The translations under genes and the position numbers were made by a program. From contig NC_080164.1 in assembly GCF_950295315.1 (NCBI RefSeq), forward strand, positions 54,407,451 through 54,471,450: a stretch of 64,000 nucleotides of DNA, written 5' to 3'. Origin of the DNA: Erinaceus europaeus. Lineage: Eukaryota > Chordata > Mammalia > Eulipotyphla > Erinaceidae. The notes below the pieces were generated by a model. It worked only from the letters and a program-made list of their open reading frames with translations. It did not search any database and was not told the DNA's origin. Shown here piece after piece: positions 1 to 10,808 of the stretch; the first letter of the stretch is position 1; every line of letters starts with the position of its first letter.

Positions 1-551
1 CTATCATAGGAAGATAAAAATTTTATGTTAGAAGAAGATATCCAGAAATCACTCCCATTCGCTATTGCAGCAAAATCAGTAAAATACCTAGGAATAAAGC
101 TGACCAAAGAAGTGAAAGACTTGTATACTGAAAATTATGAGTCACTATTCAAGGAAATAGAAACTGATACCAAGAAATGGAAAGACATCCCATGCTCATG
201 GATTGGAAGAATAAATATCATCAAAATGAATATTCTCCCCAGAGCCATATACAAATTTAACATGATACCCATCAAAGTTCCACCAAGCTTCTTTAAGAGA
301 ATAGAACAAAAACTACAATCATTTATCTGGAACCAGAAAACACCCAGAATTGCCAAAACAATCTTGAGGAAAAGAAACAGAAATGGAGGCATCACACTCC
401 CAGATCTCAGACTATATTATAAGGCCATCATCATCAAAAGAGCCTGGTACTGGAACAAAAATAGGCACACAGACCAGTGGAACAGAAATTGAAAGCCCAG
501 AACTAAACCCCCACACCTATGGACATCTAATCTTTGATAAGGGGGCCAAGA
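1..551 (+). mobile_element. LINE-1 fragment, ORF2 region after the reverse transcriptase
   Basis: The translation matches the conserved LINE-1 ORF2p segment downstream of the RT domain: [17 protein letters not shown], then [18 protein letters not shown], then [14 protein letters not shown] and DQWNRN. The frame is open from the left edge to about 490, where one extra A shifts it; the match (ESPELNPHTYGHLIFDKGAK) continues in the next frame to about 550 and then stops abruptly. The window edge cuts the element on the left. It is a dead copy: frameshifted, lacking the C-terminal Cys-rich part, and without a 3' UTR or tail. Confidence 0.93.
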
Positions 552-679
552 TCAATGACTTGTGTTCCTTCAATTGCAGGCATCACAGTTGAGTATGCCC
601 CAGGACTTGCTCACTCCATTTTACTCTCCTGGTTTGATATCAGCTCCTATCAAACCCCAGCAGATCATACTCCGGAGAA
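552..679. other. no recognised feature
   Basis: Short stretch between the LINE-1 break and the MIR-like piece; I see nothing in it. Confidence 0.4.
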
Positions 680-790
680 CTAGAGAAGTCTAATGAGAAA
701 ACTAAGACCCAGAAAGGCTTAACTGGAACTGCTTGGGTTTAAACTTAGGTCTCTCTGACTCCTCACCTACTGTTCTTTCTAATATATAAC
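680..790 (-). mobile_element. MIR-like SINE fragment
   Basis: The stretch with GAGAAAACTAAGACCCAGAA and a following TTAACTGG...CTCTCTGACTCC matches the core of the old mammalian MIR SINE in reverse orientation. Divergent, no target duplication visible. Confidence 0.55.
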
Positions 791-949
791 ACTGACCCCC
801 CAGCAATTGATGAAACCCTCTAACAGCAAAAGAAAATAGTGTGGGGAAATTTTTTCTTTAAATCTTCAACAAATGGGCATTCTGAAGGTAGAGAGCAGGT
901 TCTAAACAGTTTTGTCATCCTCCATCAAGTGATAATTCTGAACATTTGT

Positions 950-1040
950 TTTTTTGATAGAGACAGAAAAACTCAATAGGGAAGGGGGAGGGAGAGAGGG
1001 AGAGACATCCACAGCACTGTTTCACTGCTTACAACTCCTC

Positions 1041-1080
<40 letters not shown>

Positions 1081-1160
1081 AGGACTGGGGACTTAAAACC
1101 ATATCCTTGCACATAGTAACATGTGCACTCACCCGGGTGCACCACCACGTGGCTCCTGAC
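950..1160 (-). mobile_element. SINE-1 with internal CA microsatellite
   Basis: The reverse strand has the hedgehog-type tRNA-derived SINE order: GTGCACCCGGGTGAG head, AGTGAAACAGTGCTG body, pyrimidine-rich end. A (CA)n run of about 34 bases at 1,043-1,077 interrupts the body and explains the histidine/threonine-rich spurious frames here. Confidence 0.75.
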
Positions 1161-1164
1161 TCTA

Positions 1165-1375
1165 AATCTTCTACAATAGCACTATTCAGAAGAATTTCTT
1201 TGACCATGGAAATAACTCGTTTCTGCAATGTCTAATACAGCAGCTACTAGTTACATGAGTGTGCTGAGCACTTGAGCTAGCTAATGTAACTGGGTATGTA
1301 AATTTCACTTTCATTAATTTTTCATTATAGTACAAATAATCATATGTGCCTAGTGGCTACTGGCTTGAGACAGAG
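1165..1375. mobile_element. hAT-Charlie-like DNA transposon remnant
   Basis: TGAGCACTTGAGCTAGCTA and TGTGCCTAGTGGCTACTGG resemble the terminal region of old mammalian hAT-Charlie non-autonomous elements (typically CACTTGAAATGTGGCTAG and AGTGGCTAC). No transposase frame is present. The family name is a recollection of the consensus, not a search result. Confidence 0.4.
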
Positions 1376-2786
1376 TTACTCTGAAATCTTACTTTGGAAT
1401 ACAGAAGAGAAATTGTGGGGAAAATTCTGTCCCAGTTGTAATGTTTTCTGATAGCCGCTGGATGGCACCATTGCACAGAGCCTTTGCTCTGAAAAGCAAA
1501 ACTGGCTGGTAAATGCCCTTAGAAGCTTGGTTTGGGATTCCTTGTTCCCTTCCTGTCCTTTACTTTCTTTCTGCCATTTGTCCATGTTCTATCTTCTCCC
1601 TCCTGATTCCTCTCCCTATATTCTCTCTCTTCTTCCTCTCTCTTTTCTCATTCCTGTTTTTCTTACTTTATTCTTTTCCTTCCATTCTTCTCTTCCAAGT
1701 GGACTTGAGCAATGCAACAAGAGACCCTTTTGTGAAACTTGAAAAATTAAGATCCCCAAGATGTATGTTTAGCTACATTATAATATAGTAGTTTGCTCAT
1801 TGAGCACACCTGGAAATGCTAAATCCATCCACTTGTCACCTCTCTGCCCCCCCAATCTTACCACTCTGGACCTGGCCCTTGGTTTGGGATGCTTTTGGGT
1901 ACCAGCTCTTTCACTGTATTCTCTGCACTTCTTGTACTGTCTGTTCTTAGATCAGGTTCCCAAGGTTGTTGGACTATTTCTAGAGAAACTATAAACACCT
2001 ACAGAATATCTCCTGGTGGGGGTTCTGAGGTCTCCTTTGTACTTCAGCCCAAAGAAAAGGTTTTCAATGGCTATGGGATGGTGGGTGGAGCTTCAGTATT
2101 TTTCAAAAGCTGGAGAATAAATCTCCAGGGATGGGGCAGGGCTGTGCACTAATTCCAGTGCTGTGGGATCAGGGCTTATGAAAACATAAACAGAAAGGAA
2201 ACTTCAAAGCTCTTCCTAATCAGACATTAGCCTTGTGACTTTTAGATGGCCCTTTGGCTCTATAGTTCTTCTCAGTGGACTCAGCATTCCTCAGGGACCT
2301 GAAGCAGAGACAGGAAGGGCAGAGCACAGAGGTTGAGGTTCTATTAGTTCTCTGGCCTTCAGAACTGAGGCCAATTCCATCTCTGCAAACTGAGTCTAGT
2401 CACACACTAACTCACTCCATTTCAGTCCAACCTTCTCCCCAAACCTGGTCAAACACTGACATACCTATATTGCATGGAGTGTTGAGAACTATTACTTCTG
2501 GGAGGTCACTTACAGTGATTATTAGCACAATTATTAATTTCTGAGTTCCAAGTGACTCAGTTATCCTTGATATGCACAAGATCAAATGAGGGTATTTAAG
2601 GCTTAGAAACAAACCTAGTCTTTGATCTACAAAACACAAAAAGCTCCTAAGCCCTCTTCCTCAACCATCTTTCCCTGAGCAGGTCCTCTTTTTGCTGAAC
2701 TATACAAAAAAAAACAAACAAAAAAAAACCAACAAACCTACCTCTTCCTTCTCTCTGGTGTTCCTCTTCCCTCTTTAAGAACTAGG
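1376..2786. other. no recognised gene or repeat; pyrimidine tract
   Basis: A pyrimidine-rich tract lies at about 1,555-1,695 and produces long low-complexity frames (Phe/Leu/Ser-rich) that are not genes. Nothing else here matches a family I know. Confidence 0.5.
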
Positions 2787-2975
2787 GTGGGAGCTAGGTG
2801 ATAGTTCAGTAGGTAGAGCATATGCCTTATACTGTATGAGGCCCTGCATTCTATTCCAGTCACCATGAAAGTACCAATGACAACACTGAAGGGACTGCCT
2901 TGGATGGTGGGGGCAGGGGTAGATATATCTCCCTCCCTCTCCTATCTCTTTGTTTCTCTCTCTAGTATATAAAAC
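2787..2975 (+). mobile_element. SINE-4, old tRNA-derived copy
   Basis: Head GATAGTTCAGTAGGTAGAGC with a B-box-like ATTCTATTCC, followed by a pyrimidine tail CTCTCCTATCTCT. A second partial copy may follow at 3,000-3,060. Confidence 0.55.
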
Positions 2976-3356
2976 AAAAATGGGTAACACATGCATATTT
3001 GTGAAGTCCTCTGTTCATTCCCCAGCACTGCACCAAATAACAACAACAATAACCAAAACCTTCTCTGTATATCTAGGAGAGTCTTGGAGCATCCTGGCTG
3101 TAGGTGCAATGGAGTGGGTGGTGTACATAAAGCTCTAGCCTCACTAAGTCAGAGGTTATCCTACTGTGACTAAAGCTTCAGCGACTATATTCTGTGGGTT
3201 GTGGCCATCTGCATCAGGGGGTAGGTTGTATGTGTAAATCCCAGAGGCACTTCCCCTATTCTTCAGGATACTTCTTTTAAAACTCACCATAAAGGGCTCC
3301 AGAACTTCCTACTTGACAGCCCCTGGGGATTTCTTTGATGTGAAACTGTTAAGAGG

Positions 3357-3470
3357 GGTTTGAGATAGCTCACCTGGACAGTGTTCTTACTTTGTCATGC
3401 AAACAACCCAGATTTGAGTCTGGTTCCTACTACTCTGAGGAGATGTGATTGGTGCTGTGGTATCTATCTA

Positions 3471-3501
<31 letters not shown>

Positions 3502-3545
3502 GCTAGCTAGCTAGCTAGCTAGCTAGCTATCATCTATTTATTTAT
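3357..3545 (+). mobile_element. SINE-4 ending in a compound microsatellite
   Basis: Head GAGATAGCTCACCTGGACAG and an internal GATTTGAGTCTGG. The 3' end has become a compound tetranucleotide repeat: (CTGT)n, then (AGCT)n, then TTTA units, at about 3,468-3,546. Confidence 0.6.
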
Positions 3546-3546
3546 T
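3468..3546. repeat. compound microsatellite (CTGT)n(AGCT)n(TTTA)n
   Basis: About seven CTGT units pass directly into about seven self-complementary AGCT units, followed by CATC and TTTA units. The AGCT block is fully palindromic. Confidence 0.95.
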
Positions 3547-4034
3547 TTGAGAAGGAACAAAAAAGGAGAGGGGATGTTGGGAGGGAAAACTTTTCCTTTA
3601 TCAACTTGATTTTTCAAGGTCAGGGTGCAGGCAAGCTGTTAAACTGACAATAAAGACAAGACTTGTATACACAGTGAATGTAGGAGCTTCCAAAGACTGT
3701 AAGTTCACCGAATACCCAGAAGTAAAGGTTTATATATCAGCTTAGCAAAAGGGAACGTGTACATAACTGTGACTTCAATGGATGGAAGATTCTGATCAGA
3801 ATTATTCACATAATTTTAAGGGGACATACAGGTACCTGATTAGTGGCAGATCCAGAGTGGAGATCTCTGGGAGGGTGGCAGCTCTCAGACTCTGTGCTGG
3901 TCAGACAAGGAAGTTCAGAAGAGGAGTGTCTGTGACCTTTGGGGAGCCAGAATAATCCTGCCTTCCAGAAGAAGTAAAACCCCAGCCAGAAACCCCAAGG
4001 ACTCATCAGGAAAAGTCACTGAGAGTTGCCAAGT
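3547..4034. other. no recognised feature
   Basis: Unique-looking sequence with no convincing gene, RNA or repeat match. Confidence 0.4.
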
Positions 4035-4790
4035 GTTTTGTGTTAGTAATCTTTTGTTATGTAACAAATCACCCTAAAACTCCGCAGCTTAAACAACAGA
4101 CATTTATCATCTCTAGCAGTATACAAAGAACCAGGAATTTGGAAGCAAAGCTGGGTGGTTCTGATTCAGGATCTCTCATGAGATTATGGTCAAGATGTTG
4201 AATTGGGACAGGGTAGGGGAGAGGAGCTGGAGATAGCTCACCTGGTAGGGCATGTGCCTTGCCATGTACATACACAATATTTGAGTTGAACCACTACATG
4301 GGAGTAACACAACATAGGCGAAGCTCTGGTGCAATGGCCTCTCTCTCTCTCTTTCTATTTCTTCCTGAAATAAAGAGAATAGAAAAGTTGGCCCTGGAGT
4401 GGTGAAATTGTGCATATATGAAGGGGAAAATCATAGCAATATATACACAGACGCACACACATGGCTGTTGTCGTTTGAAAGCTAGAGGTAGAAGGACCAT
4501 ATCCAAAATGGCTCCTCACAGTTGTTGGCATGAAACTTCTATTCTTCACCATATGGGCCAATAGTTTCTTGAGAGTCTACCATGCTTTCAGTGTGAGCTG
4601 ATCTCAACAGAACCTAAGGCAGAAGTCATCATGTCTATGTTTTGAGCTAGTCTCAAAAACTATTCCATCACTTCTGTTGTATTTTGTTAGTTACAATGAG
4701 CAATCCTGACACAATGTGGAAGGAGAGTACACAAAGATATGAAAACTAGGAGCTGGGAATCACTGGGCAATGTAAGTTTTTGTTTTCCTT
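4035..4790 (-). mobile_element. ERVL-MaLR-type LTR (MLT1-like), interrupted by a SINE
   Basis: On the reverse strand the order matches a mammalian MLT1-type solitary LTR: the 3' end (here 4,040-4,110) reads as a TAAGCTGCGGAGTTTTAGGG / TGTTACATAACAAAAG type end, and the opposite end around 4,660-4,750 has the CACAACAGAAGTGATGG-like motif. A SINE occupies roughly 4,215-4,480. Non-coding relic of an ancient retrovirus-like element. Confidence 0.6.
4222..4352 (+). mobile_element. SINE-4 inserted in the MaLR-type LTR
   Basis: Head GAGATAGCTCACCTGGTAGG followed by a degenerate B-box and a (CT)n 3' part. Lies inside the LTR and is therefore younger than it. Confidence 0.65.
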
Positions 4791-5219
4791 ATCAGAAGAC
4801 TATTTACCTGGATACATTGGCCAAGCTGTCAGCCCAGTTCAGAAACAGCTATGTAGAAATCTCTCAAGACTGAAAACTCAAGGCTCTCGGTTGGGATTTG
4901 GTGCTGCTACCCACCTCATACCTATTTAGAACTAGGTAAGTCATTTCCATGGGGAAGGCTGGGTGGGGGGCAGGGAAGGGTGGTTATGCAGTGGCTGGGT
5001 GGGGGAAGCACTGGACACCCTCCAAGCCAAGACTGGGAAATAAAGCCTTTATATCAAGAAATGATGCCAGATGGAAATATGTGATTGTAAAAAGTTGGCC
5101 TTTAGTTTCAGAGTGGGACACTGTGGGGCTGGGACAATTCTATAGGTTTTAGGGAAGAGCTAGGACATGAATTAAGGCCTAGCACTCAGTGCCCTTCTGA
5201 AGCCCCACATCCAGACAGT
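4791..5219. other. no recognised feature
   Basis: No family match or plausible exon seen; a G-rich stretch lies at about 4,950-5,010. Confidence 0.4.
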
Positions 5220-5359
5220 TCCTAATACTTTCTGTTGTTTTATACCTCTCAACCTTTGCACTAGCTCTTCCCTCCAGCAGAAATACCATCCTTCCTTTCA
5301 TCATTCCATTTACTATTCCTCTTCTTCCTTTCCTTCTTTCTAATTTTTAAATTTTACCT

Positions 5360-5528
5360 AATTTATTTATTATTGGATAGAGACATTGAGAGGAGAGGAG
5401 GAGGAAGAGAGACAGAGAGACACCTGCCGTGCTACTTCACTACTGGTGAAGCTTTCCCCCTGCAGGTGGGGACCAGGGCTTGAACTCCAGTCCTTGTGCA
5501 CCTAACCAGGTGCATCACTGCCTGGCCT
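5360..5528 (-). mobile_element. SINE-1
   Basis: Contains the characteristic CCCCCTGCAGGTGGGGACCA body and a head ending at GGCCAGGCAGTGATGCACCT (reverse strand); A-rich end at the left. Confidence 0.85.
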
Positions 5529-5564
5529 TTCTTTTCTTTCTCCTTGTTGAGACTATCATTCTGG

Positions 5565-5722
5565 GGTACTTTCTTAGAGAAAGAGAGAGAGAGAGAGACA
5601 GAGAGAGAGAGAAAGACACCACAGCACCAAAGCTTCTGTCAATGCAGTAGGGGCAGGGCTTAACCCTGGGTCTTATGCATGACACAGCAGGTGTACTATC
5701 CAAGTAAACCCCATCATTCTCA
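5565..5722 (-). mobile_element. SINE-1, degenerate, with (GA)n
   Basis: GA-rich tail, CACCACAGCACCAAAGCTTC body and a degenerate head near 5,690-5,720. Divergent copy next to the preceding SINE. Confidence 0.55.
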
Positions 5723-6048
5723 TTGTTAACCATATTTATTCTTTCAGACTCAGCTCAAAGAACACCACTCACAAGAAGCCATCCCTGATACCCTCTCACC
5801 TGATGTCACTGCCAACCTCCTTATTTATAATAAATAAATTAAGTAAAATTTAAAAATTAGAAAGGAGGAAAGGAAGAAGAGGAATAGTAAAGGGAATAAC
5901 AAAAGGAGGGATTGATCTCACTCCTCACCAATCTCTACCATAATTAACCACTCACTAGTTACTACCCACTAGAATTTTCGTGAGGGCATGTGACAGTGAC
6001 AAATTTAAGTGGTGTGGTGTGAGGCACACGTCAGTAGGCATTGAACTC

Positions 6049-6072
6049 TTTTTTTTTTTTTTTTTTTTTTTG
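6049..6072. repeat. homopolymer T run
   Basis: About 24 T residues, broken from its neighbours by no recognisable element end. Confidence 0.9.
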
Positions 6073-7240
6073 GTAAAAGGAGGGAGGGTATAAGGAAGGG
6101 AGAGAATGAGTTCAGGAAACAGCAAACTACTAACATCTTTCTTCCCATTATTTTTAGGAGTGAAGCTTCAAGTAGAAAGTGGAATCAGAGCCATAGGCCA
6201 CAACAACTGTCCTCTGCCCTTATCCCCACATCACACAAAAAAAAACCATGCTGCCAGTTGTAGTCTTCATCACATAACACACTGTTTGAGAAATACCTTT
6301 GATACTAAGGACACACACAAAAAGGGGATGGGGGTGGGGGAGGCTCTGTTCTTTGCAAGAGGAGCTACAAGAGATCCGGGATAATAACAGATTGAAATCA
6401 CCCTGTGGTGATGATCTCAAAAAAGAAAAGAAAACTCATGACACAGTGAGTTTCCAGAGAGCAGTTGGCAGTCCTGGAGGTTGCATATCTGTCAGGAAAG
6501 CAAATCAAGGCCAGGGTGTGTTGTGACCCCAAAATGAGAGCAACCCTTGAAAAAATCACAGTGGAGAGAGGGCTCTGGGACACCCAGCTTTCTCTGGAGC
6601 CGCCAGGGCCTCCCTCTATCCCTGCTCCATCCAGATCCCTGGATGGCAGTCTTCTCTGCCACCTCCAGGCACACATTATTCACAGCCCCTCGCTTGAGTT
6701 CTCTTTCCACATGCGTCAGGTTAATATTTTAAATATTAACTGATGTTTTGTTTTGGTTCAGTTTTCTGTTTGCTGAAGCCTCATGTGCTCAGTATGAATT
6801 AGCTACACTCCTTGGCTGAAGTCAGCTTTATTGCTTGTGAAGGGCTTTTTATCTTTTTGACTCCCTCACTCCATCTCAATCTCATTTTTCTCCTCTTACT
6901 ACTCCTGTGATTCTACATGCCCAGCCAATCTATATTCCTATTTGGACACAGGTCCAAAATTGGCATATTTTGCATATTTTTAAAATAAGCATTAGTTTTT
7001 TAAATATATAAATGTGCACAAATATATATATAATATTTTTCTTATTATTTTCCAGTCAAGATGATGTTTTTGACAGCTCTGAGATCATATTAGTAGCTGC
7101 ATACCGAAGCATTTCTTTCATAGGCTAAATAATACACATCATTTGTATATAGAATTCTATTTATTTTCATATTGACAAATTTCCAGGTGTTTCCAAATCT
7201 TTGCTGCCATAAATAATTCTACAGGAACACAGTCATGCAT
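6073..7240. other. no recognised gene or repeat
   Basis: Several short frames overlap on both strands at 6,100-6,745, with no domain or conserved motif in any. The interval also holds a small near-palindrome GTTAATATT-TTA-AATATTAAC at about 6,720-6,740. Nothing supportable as a gene. Confidence 0.5.
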
Positions 7241-7354
7241 ATTTCTTAGGGGGCCTGGGCAGAAGCCACCCTGAGCTCGGTATGCAGAAGTGTTGAGTTT
7301 GGGACCTGTTTGTGCTGTTGGCCCCTGATCTGCAGGGATCTGAGACCCCCAGTG

Positions 7355-7396
7355 GTCTACGGCCATACCACCCTGAACATGCCCGATCTTGTCTGA
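7355..7396 (+). pseudogene. 5S rRNA gene 5' fragment
   Basis: The sequence begins GTCTACGGCCATACCACCCT and continues GAACATGCCCGATCTTGTCT, which is the first ~42 nt of vertebrate 5S rRNA with two transitions. The similarity then ends; the A/IE/C-box internal promoter region further in is not recognisable, so this cannot be a functional Pol III gene. Most likely a truncated, retroposed 5S pseudogene. A 5S-headed SINE is possible but no second copy occurs in the window. Confidence 0.85.
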
Positions 7397-7399
7397 GAC

Positions 7400-8450
7400 C
7401 CACAGTGCTTGTCTAAAACTACAGGTAGTACCAAGCCCTTAATACACTATTTTTTTATATACATGTATGTCTATAACAAAGATTAACGTTTAAATTGGGC
7501 ACAGTAAGAGATTTACAACAGTAAAAAAAAAAAAACATTTTGATGATATACTATAAGGAAAGTTATGTCAATATGATTTCTCAATCTCAAAATATCATAG
7601 TCATGTGTCATTTAATAACATTTTTGAGAAATGCATCTGTAGTTGATTCACCATAGATAGTAATTACACAAACCTAGACAGCACAACCTATGACACACCT
7701 AGTCTACATTAGAAACCACCATGGTACAGGCAAGTTCAGAGACATCATTAGGAGGAGCATAACATATTTTTAGGTGCATGATATATATATAATTTTAATG
7801 GGGGGGCAGGGGACTTCTGTATTCCATTTATTTAGTACTTCCAAACTACTTCCTAGGAAGGTTATATCAGTTAACACTCCCATGGAAGTTTCTGCTTTTC
7901 TTCACTCTGGGAAGCACTTGATATGATAACTTCTTTAGTATTTGCCAAATGCATCTTGATCACACTTGAGAGAAAAAATTTTGAAAAAGAGAGGAAGAAC
8001 AAGCAACCTGTTTGGTCTAGCTCCACTTGACAACAAAGACGAACAGGTAAAGGAGAGTGCTAGAAGAAAGAGGAGGAAAGTACCAATGAATTGATGGTCA
8101 GAAAAATGACTAATGGCTAAGTAAAAACACAGGAAGTGGCAAGGCCTAAGGGTTTCAGGGAGGGTCTGAGGACTATGGCTCACTACAAGGAGACTTACTG
8201 TAACATTTGTCGACTGTTACATTGTGGAGGTCTGACCTACTCTTCCCAGATCTTTCTATTTCTTTAAGAGACTCCAAAATCAGAATTCTTGTTTGTTTTT
8301 GTTTTTTGACCAGGACAATTCTGGCATTGGTGCTGTCAGGAATCAAATCTGAGACCTTTTACATGCAGTCCTATATGCCAAAATTAGAATTTATATCTGG
8401 AAGGTCTCTTTTTAAAAAATATTAGTATGAGAAACTTCAAGCTTAGTTTA
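7400..8450. other. old unidentified repeat plus unique sequence
   Basis: Around 7,600-7,770 the text (CATGTGTCATTTAATAACA, then ACACAAACCTAGACAGCACA) resembles an old interspersed mammalian repeat whose name I cannot give safely. The remainder shows nothing. Confidence 0.35.
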
Positions 8451-8739
8451 AAGATAGGAAAAATAGTGTAATGAGTCTCTTTGTACTTACCACCAAGTTC
8501 AGTAAATTATCAATTCATGGCCAATTTTGTTTTATCTATAACCTACCCACTTTTTCCTTCCTGAATTATTCTGAAGCAAATCCCAGATGTATTGCTTTCC
8601 CTATAAAGATAAGGACTGATGTTTCTAATGAGTCTAACTCATTAACTAAATAAAACTTCAACAATTCAACACCAAGTAGCTGGTGTTAAAATTTACAATT
8701 TCTACAAGAAGTTCATAAATGCTTAATTGATATTTTATT

Positions 8740-8968
8740 TTTTTTAATATTTTATTTATCGGTGAGAGGGATATGAAGAGAGAGAGAGAACCAGAGAGAG
8801 AGAAATAACCAGAGAGAGAGAGAAAGGGAGAGAGAGAGAGATTAAAAGAGAGAGAGAGAGAAAGTACCAGATATCACTCTGGTGCATGTGCTGCTGGGGA
8901 TCAAACTCAGGACCTCATGCTTTGAGAGTCCAATGCTTTATCCACTGAACCACCTGCTGGACCACAAT
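8740..8968 (-). mobile_element. SINE-4 with long (GA)n
   Basis: On the reverse strand a tRNA-like head (GGTGGTTCAGTGGATAAAGC) is followed by GAGAGTC-type sequence reading CTCAAAGCATGAGGTCC, a B-box-like GAGTTTGATCCCC, and a long CT tract ending in an A-rich tail. Confidence 0.8.
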
Positions 8969-9089
8969 ATTTTATTTTTCTTACATTTGTATGAAACAGG
9001 ATCCAAGTTTTCACACTGCAAGTGATTGATGTTTGTAAGTCTCCTTTAATCTATAGATTTGCTCCCCATGTTTTTTTTCTCTTTTTTTT

Positions 9090-9305
9090 TTCTACCACCA
9101 GGGTCATCCTAGGGTGTCTATAAACTCTACTGATCCTGGTGGCTTTATTTTAATCTTTTTCTTTCTTTCTTTTCCTTTCTTTTTCTTATAGGAACAGAGA
9201 GATAGAAATATAGAGATAGAGACATGCAATACTACTCCATCATTCATAAAGCTTCCCCCCCCCCCCATTGGTGGAGACAGAGTCTGGGTCTCCACTGCCT
9301 GGCTC
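9090..9305 (-). mobile_element. SINE-1, long form
   Basis: Reverse-strand SINE with a head at 9,280-9,305, a C-run in the body (9,255-9,268) and the extended 3' segment (CTACCACCAGGGTCATCC on the plus strand) seen in other long-form copies. Confidence 0.7.
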
Positions 9306-9366
9306 CATCCTCATCCTCATCTTTTTACCCCTTACAGTGTTTTTGCTAAAGAAGTCAGGTCCTTTG

Positions 9367-10646
9367 CCTCCACTATAAAGCAATGGTAGGACTGTGATAC
9401 TTCCAAAGGGAGGCTGGGTCAGCCTACTCTGCCACGCAAAGAAGACTGGTCCTGAAATAAATGCAATCTAAAATGTTCCCAACTGTGACCACAAACTGAG
9501 AGCTCAGACTAACAGGGACTCAAAGGCTATACAGGCTCCTGCACTAAATATGAATACACATGGACCCTGGGTCCTATTGATGTGGTAAACAGTTAATTAT
9601 ACTTATATGTTTTTGATTTTCAAGTTTGGAAGCTACTCTGTGCCCTAATTCAGCTTTCTAGTTCTACTCTCAACTCTGACTACATCGTCCCAACAATATT
9701 TTCAGTCCACCTCCATATTAACTGTCAGCTCAGGCAAAAATCACTAAAATCATGGGACACAAGGAACATACTTAAAATAGACTTCCTAGCTTTTTATCAC
9801 ACTAAAATCCCTATTCTCACCTTCTCTGTTCCTACTTTCTGGTTCCTATTTATTAAACATTCTGTCCTGCCTCATATCTTACTGTCTTTCAGACATCAAG
9901 TTGCAGATGCTACTATGAATCCATCCTGAACTCCATGGGTAGACAGTATCACCAATGTGTCTTCAAATCTCTCCTCTTCAGAGCCCTACCCCACTAGGGA
10001 AAGACATAAACAAGATCAACCTGCCAAAGCCTGTGTCCAGCGGAGAAGCAGGTGCTTTTTAGCAGATGCTTTGTGCATACACATGGGAATACTCAGAGAT
10101 GGCAGCATTATGGCTGTTGATTAATTTATAAGAGAGAGAGGAGGAGGAGATAAGAAGCGGGAGACCCAGAGTATCACTCTGGCACACATGATCACAAGGA
10201 CTGAACTTAGGGTCTCATCTCGTGCCTGAGAGTCCAATATTTTATTTATTGCACCATCTCCCAGGCCAACAACCTCCTACCCTGTGTACCCCAGAAAGAA
10301 TTTTGGTCCATACCCCCAGAAGAGGAGAAATGTTAAGGGAAGATGACTAGAGGACTCTGAAACCCAATTCCATCAGGACCCAAAGAAAAAGAGGAAAAAA
10401 GGAAAGATATTTGCAAGTAGTAATGGATGTAGCTGTGATTTGTGATGGAAGAGAAGGTAGGACCACAGAAAAAATGGGAAATATATAGAGACAGATAGTT
10501 ATAGATAATAGTCACCTCATATCTGTGACCTTGGGAGAACTACTATAGTTTCCAGTGGAGGGAATGGGGATGCGGAACTCTGGTGGTGGGAATAGTGTGG
10601 AATTAACCCCCCTATTATGTTGTAATTTTGTAAAACACTTAAAAAA
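9367..10646 (+). mobile_element. R1 copy, divergent subfamily, with 15-bp TSD
   Basis: Shares with the other R1 copies the blocks CCAAAGGGAGGCTGGGTCAG, CCCTACCCCACTAGGGAAAG, CTCTGGTGGTGGGAATAGTG and an A-rich end. It is flanked by a perfect 15-bp repeat AAGTCAGGTCCTTTG at 9,352-9,366 and 10,647-10,661. The copy is 5' truncated relative to the longest R1. A ~222-bp segment at 10,048-10,269 that is not part of R1 interrupts it. No coding frame of note. Confidence 0.85.
10048..10269 (-). repeat. left arm of a ~220-bp inverted repeat (SINE plus extra 3' sequence)
   Basis: Nearly the exact reverse complement of 11,249-11,466. Both arms contain a tRNA-like head (GGCCTGGGAGATGGT.CAATAAATAAAATATTGGAC in sense), a CT-rich stretch, then a shared ~85-bp end with ATAATGCTGCCATCTC and GTGTATGCACAAA. 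This arm sits inside the R1 copy. Confidence 0.85.
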
Positions 10647-10808
10647 AAGTCAGGTCCTTTGTGATGTAGGTCCCCAACCTGGATTTTGCTTGTTTCATTT
10701 AATATCCTCCTTTGTTTTCTTCATTTTCTAATATTTGGTAGCTGGGTCTAAAAGCTAAAGTTCTCATTTTGAAAAAAAGGTTTGTAATCTTTTCAAAATA
10801 ATTTAAAT

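Larger units (their letters stand above)
5220..6015 (+). mobile_element. L2-like LINE remnant split by two SINEs
   Basis: TTTGCACTAGCTCTTCCCTC at about 5,255 and CTCAGCTCAAAGAACACCAC...AGAAGCCATCCCTGATACCC at 5,750-5,795 follow the order of the L2 3' region (TTTGCACTTGCTGTTCCCTC, then CAGCTCAAATGTCACC...AGGCCTTCCCTGACCACC). Two SINEs at 5,360-5,722 separate the halves. Old and non-coding. Confidence 0.55.
8455..10760. mobile_element. old LINE-1 (L1M-like) non-coding remnant, split by later insertions
   Basis: Pieces at 8,455-8,710, 8,985-9,085, 9,306-9,366 and 10,647-10,760 read in order like an old LINE-1 3' region (for example GTAAGTCTCCTTTAATCTA). SINEs at 8,740-8,968 and 9,090-9,305 and an R1 copy at 9,367-10,646 interrupt it. 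The assignment is from memory of old LINE-1 consensus and is tentative. Confidence 0.45.

Noticed and set aside
1513..1788. Overlapping Phe/Leu/Ser-rich frames of 70-90 codons
   Set aside because: They arise from a pyrimidine-rich tract; no domain, signal or codon pattern supports a gene.
6106..6743. Cluster of overlapping 60-92 codon frames on both strands
   Set aside because: Many overlapping frames in balanced-composition DNA are expected; none carries a motif.
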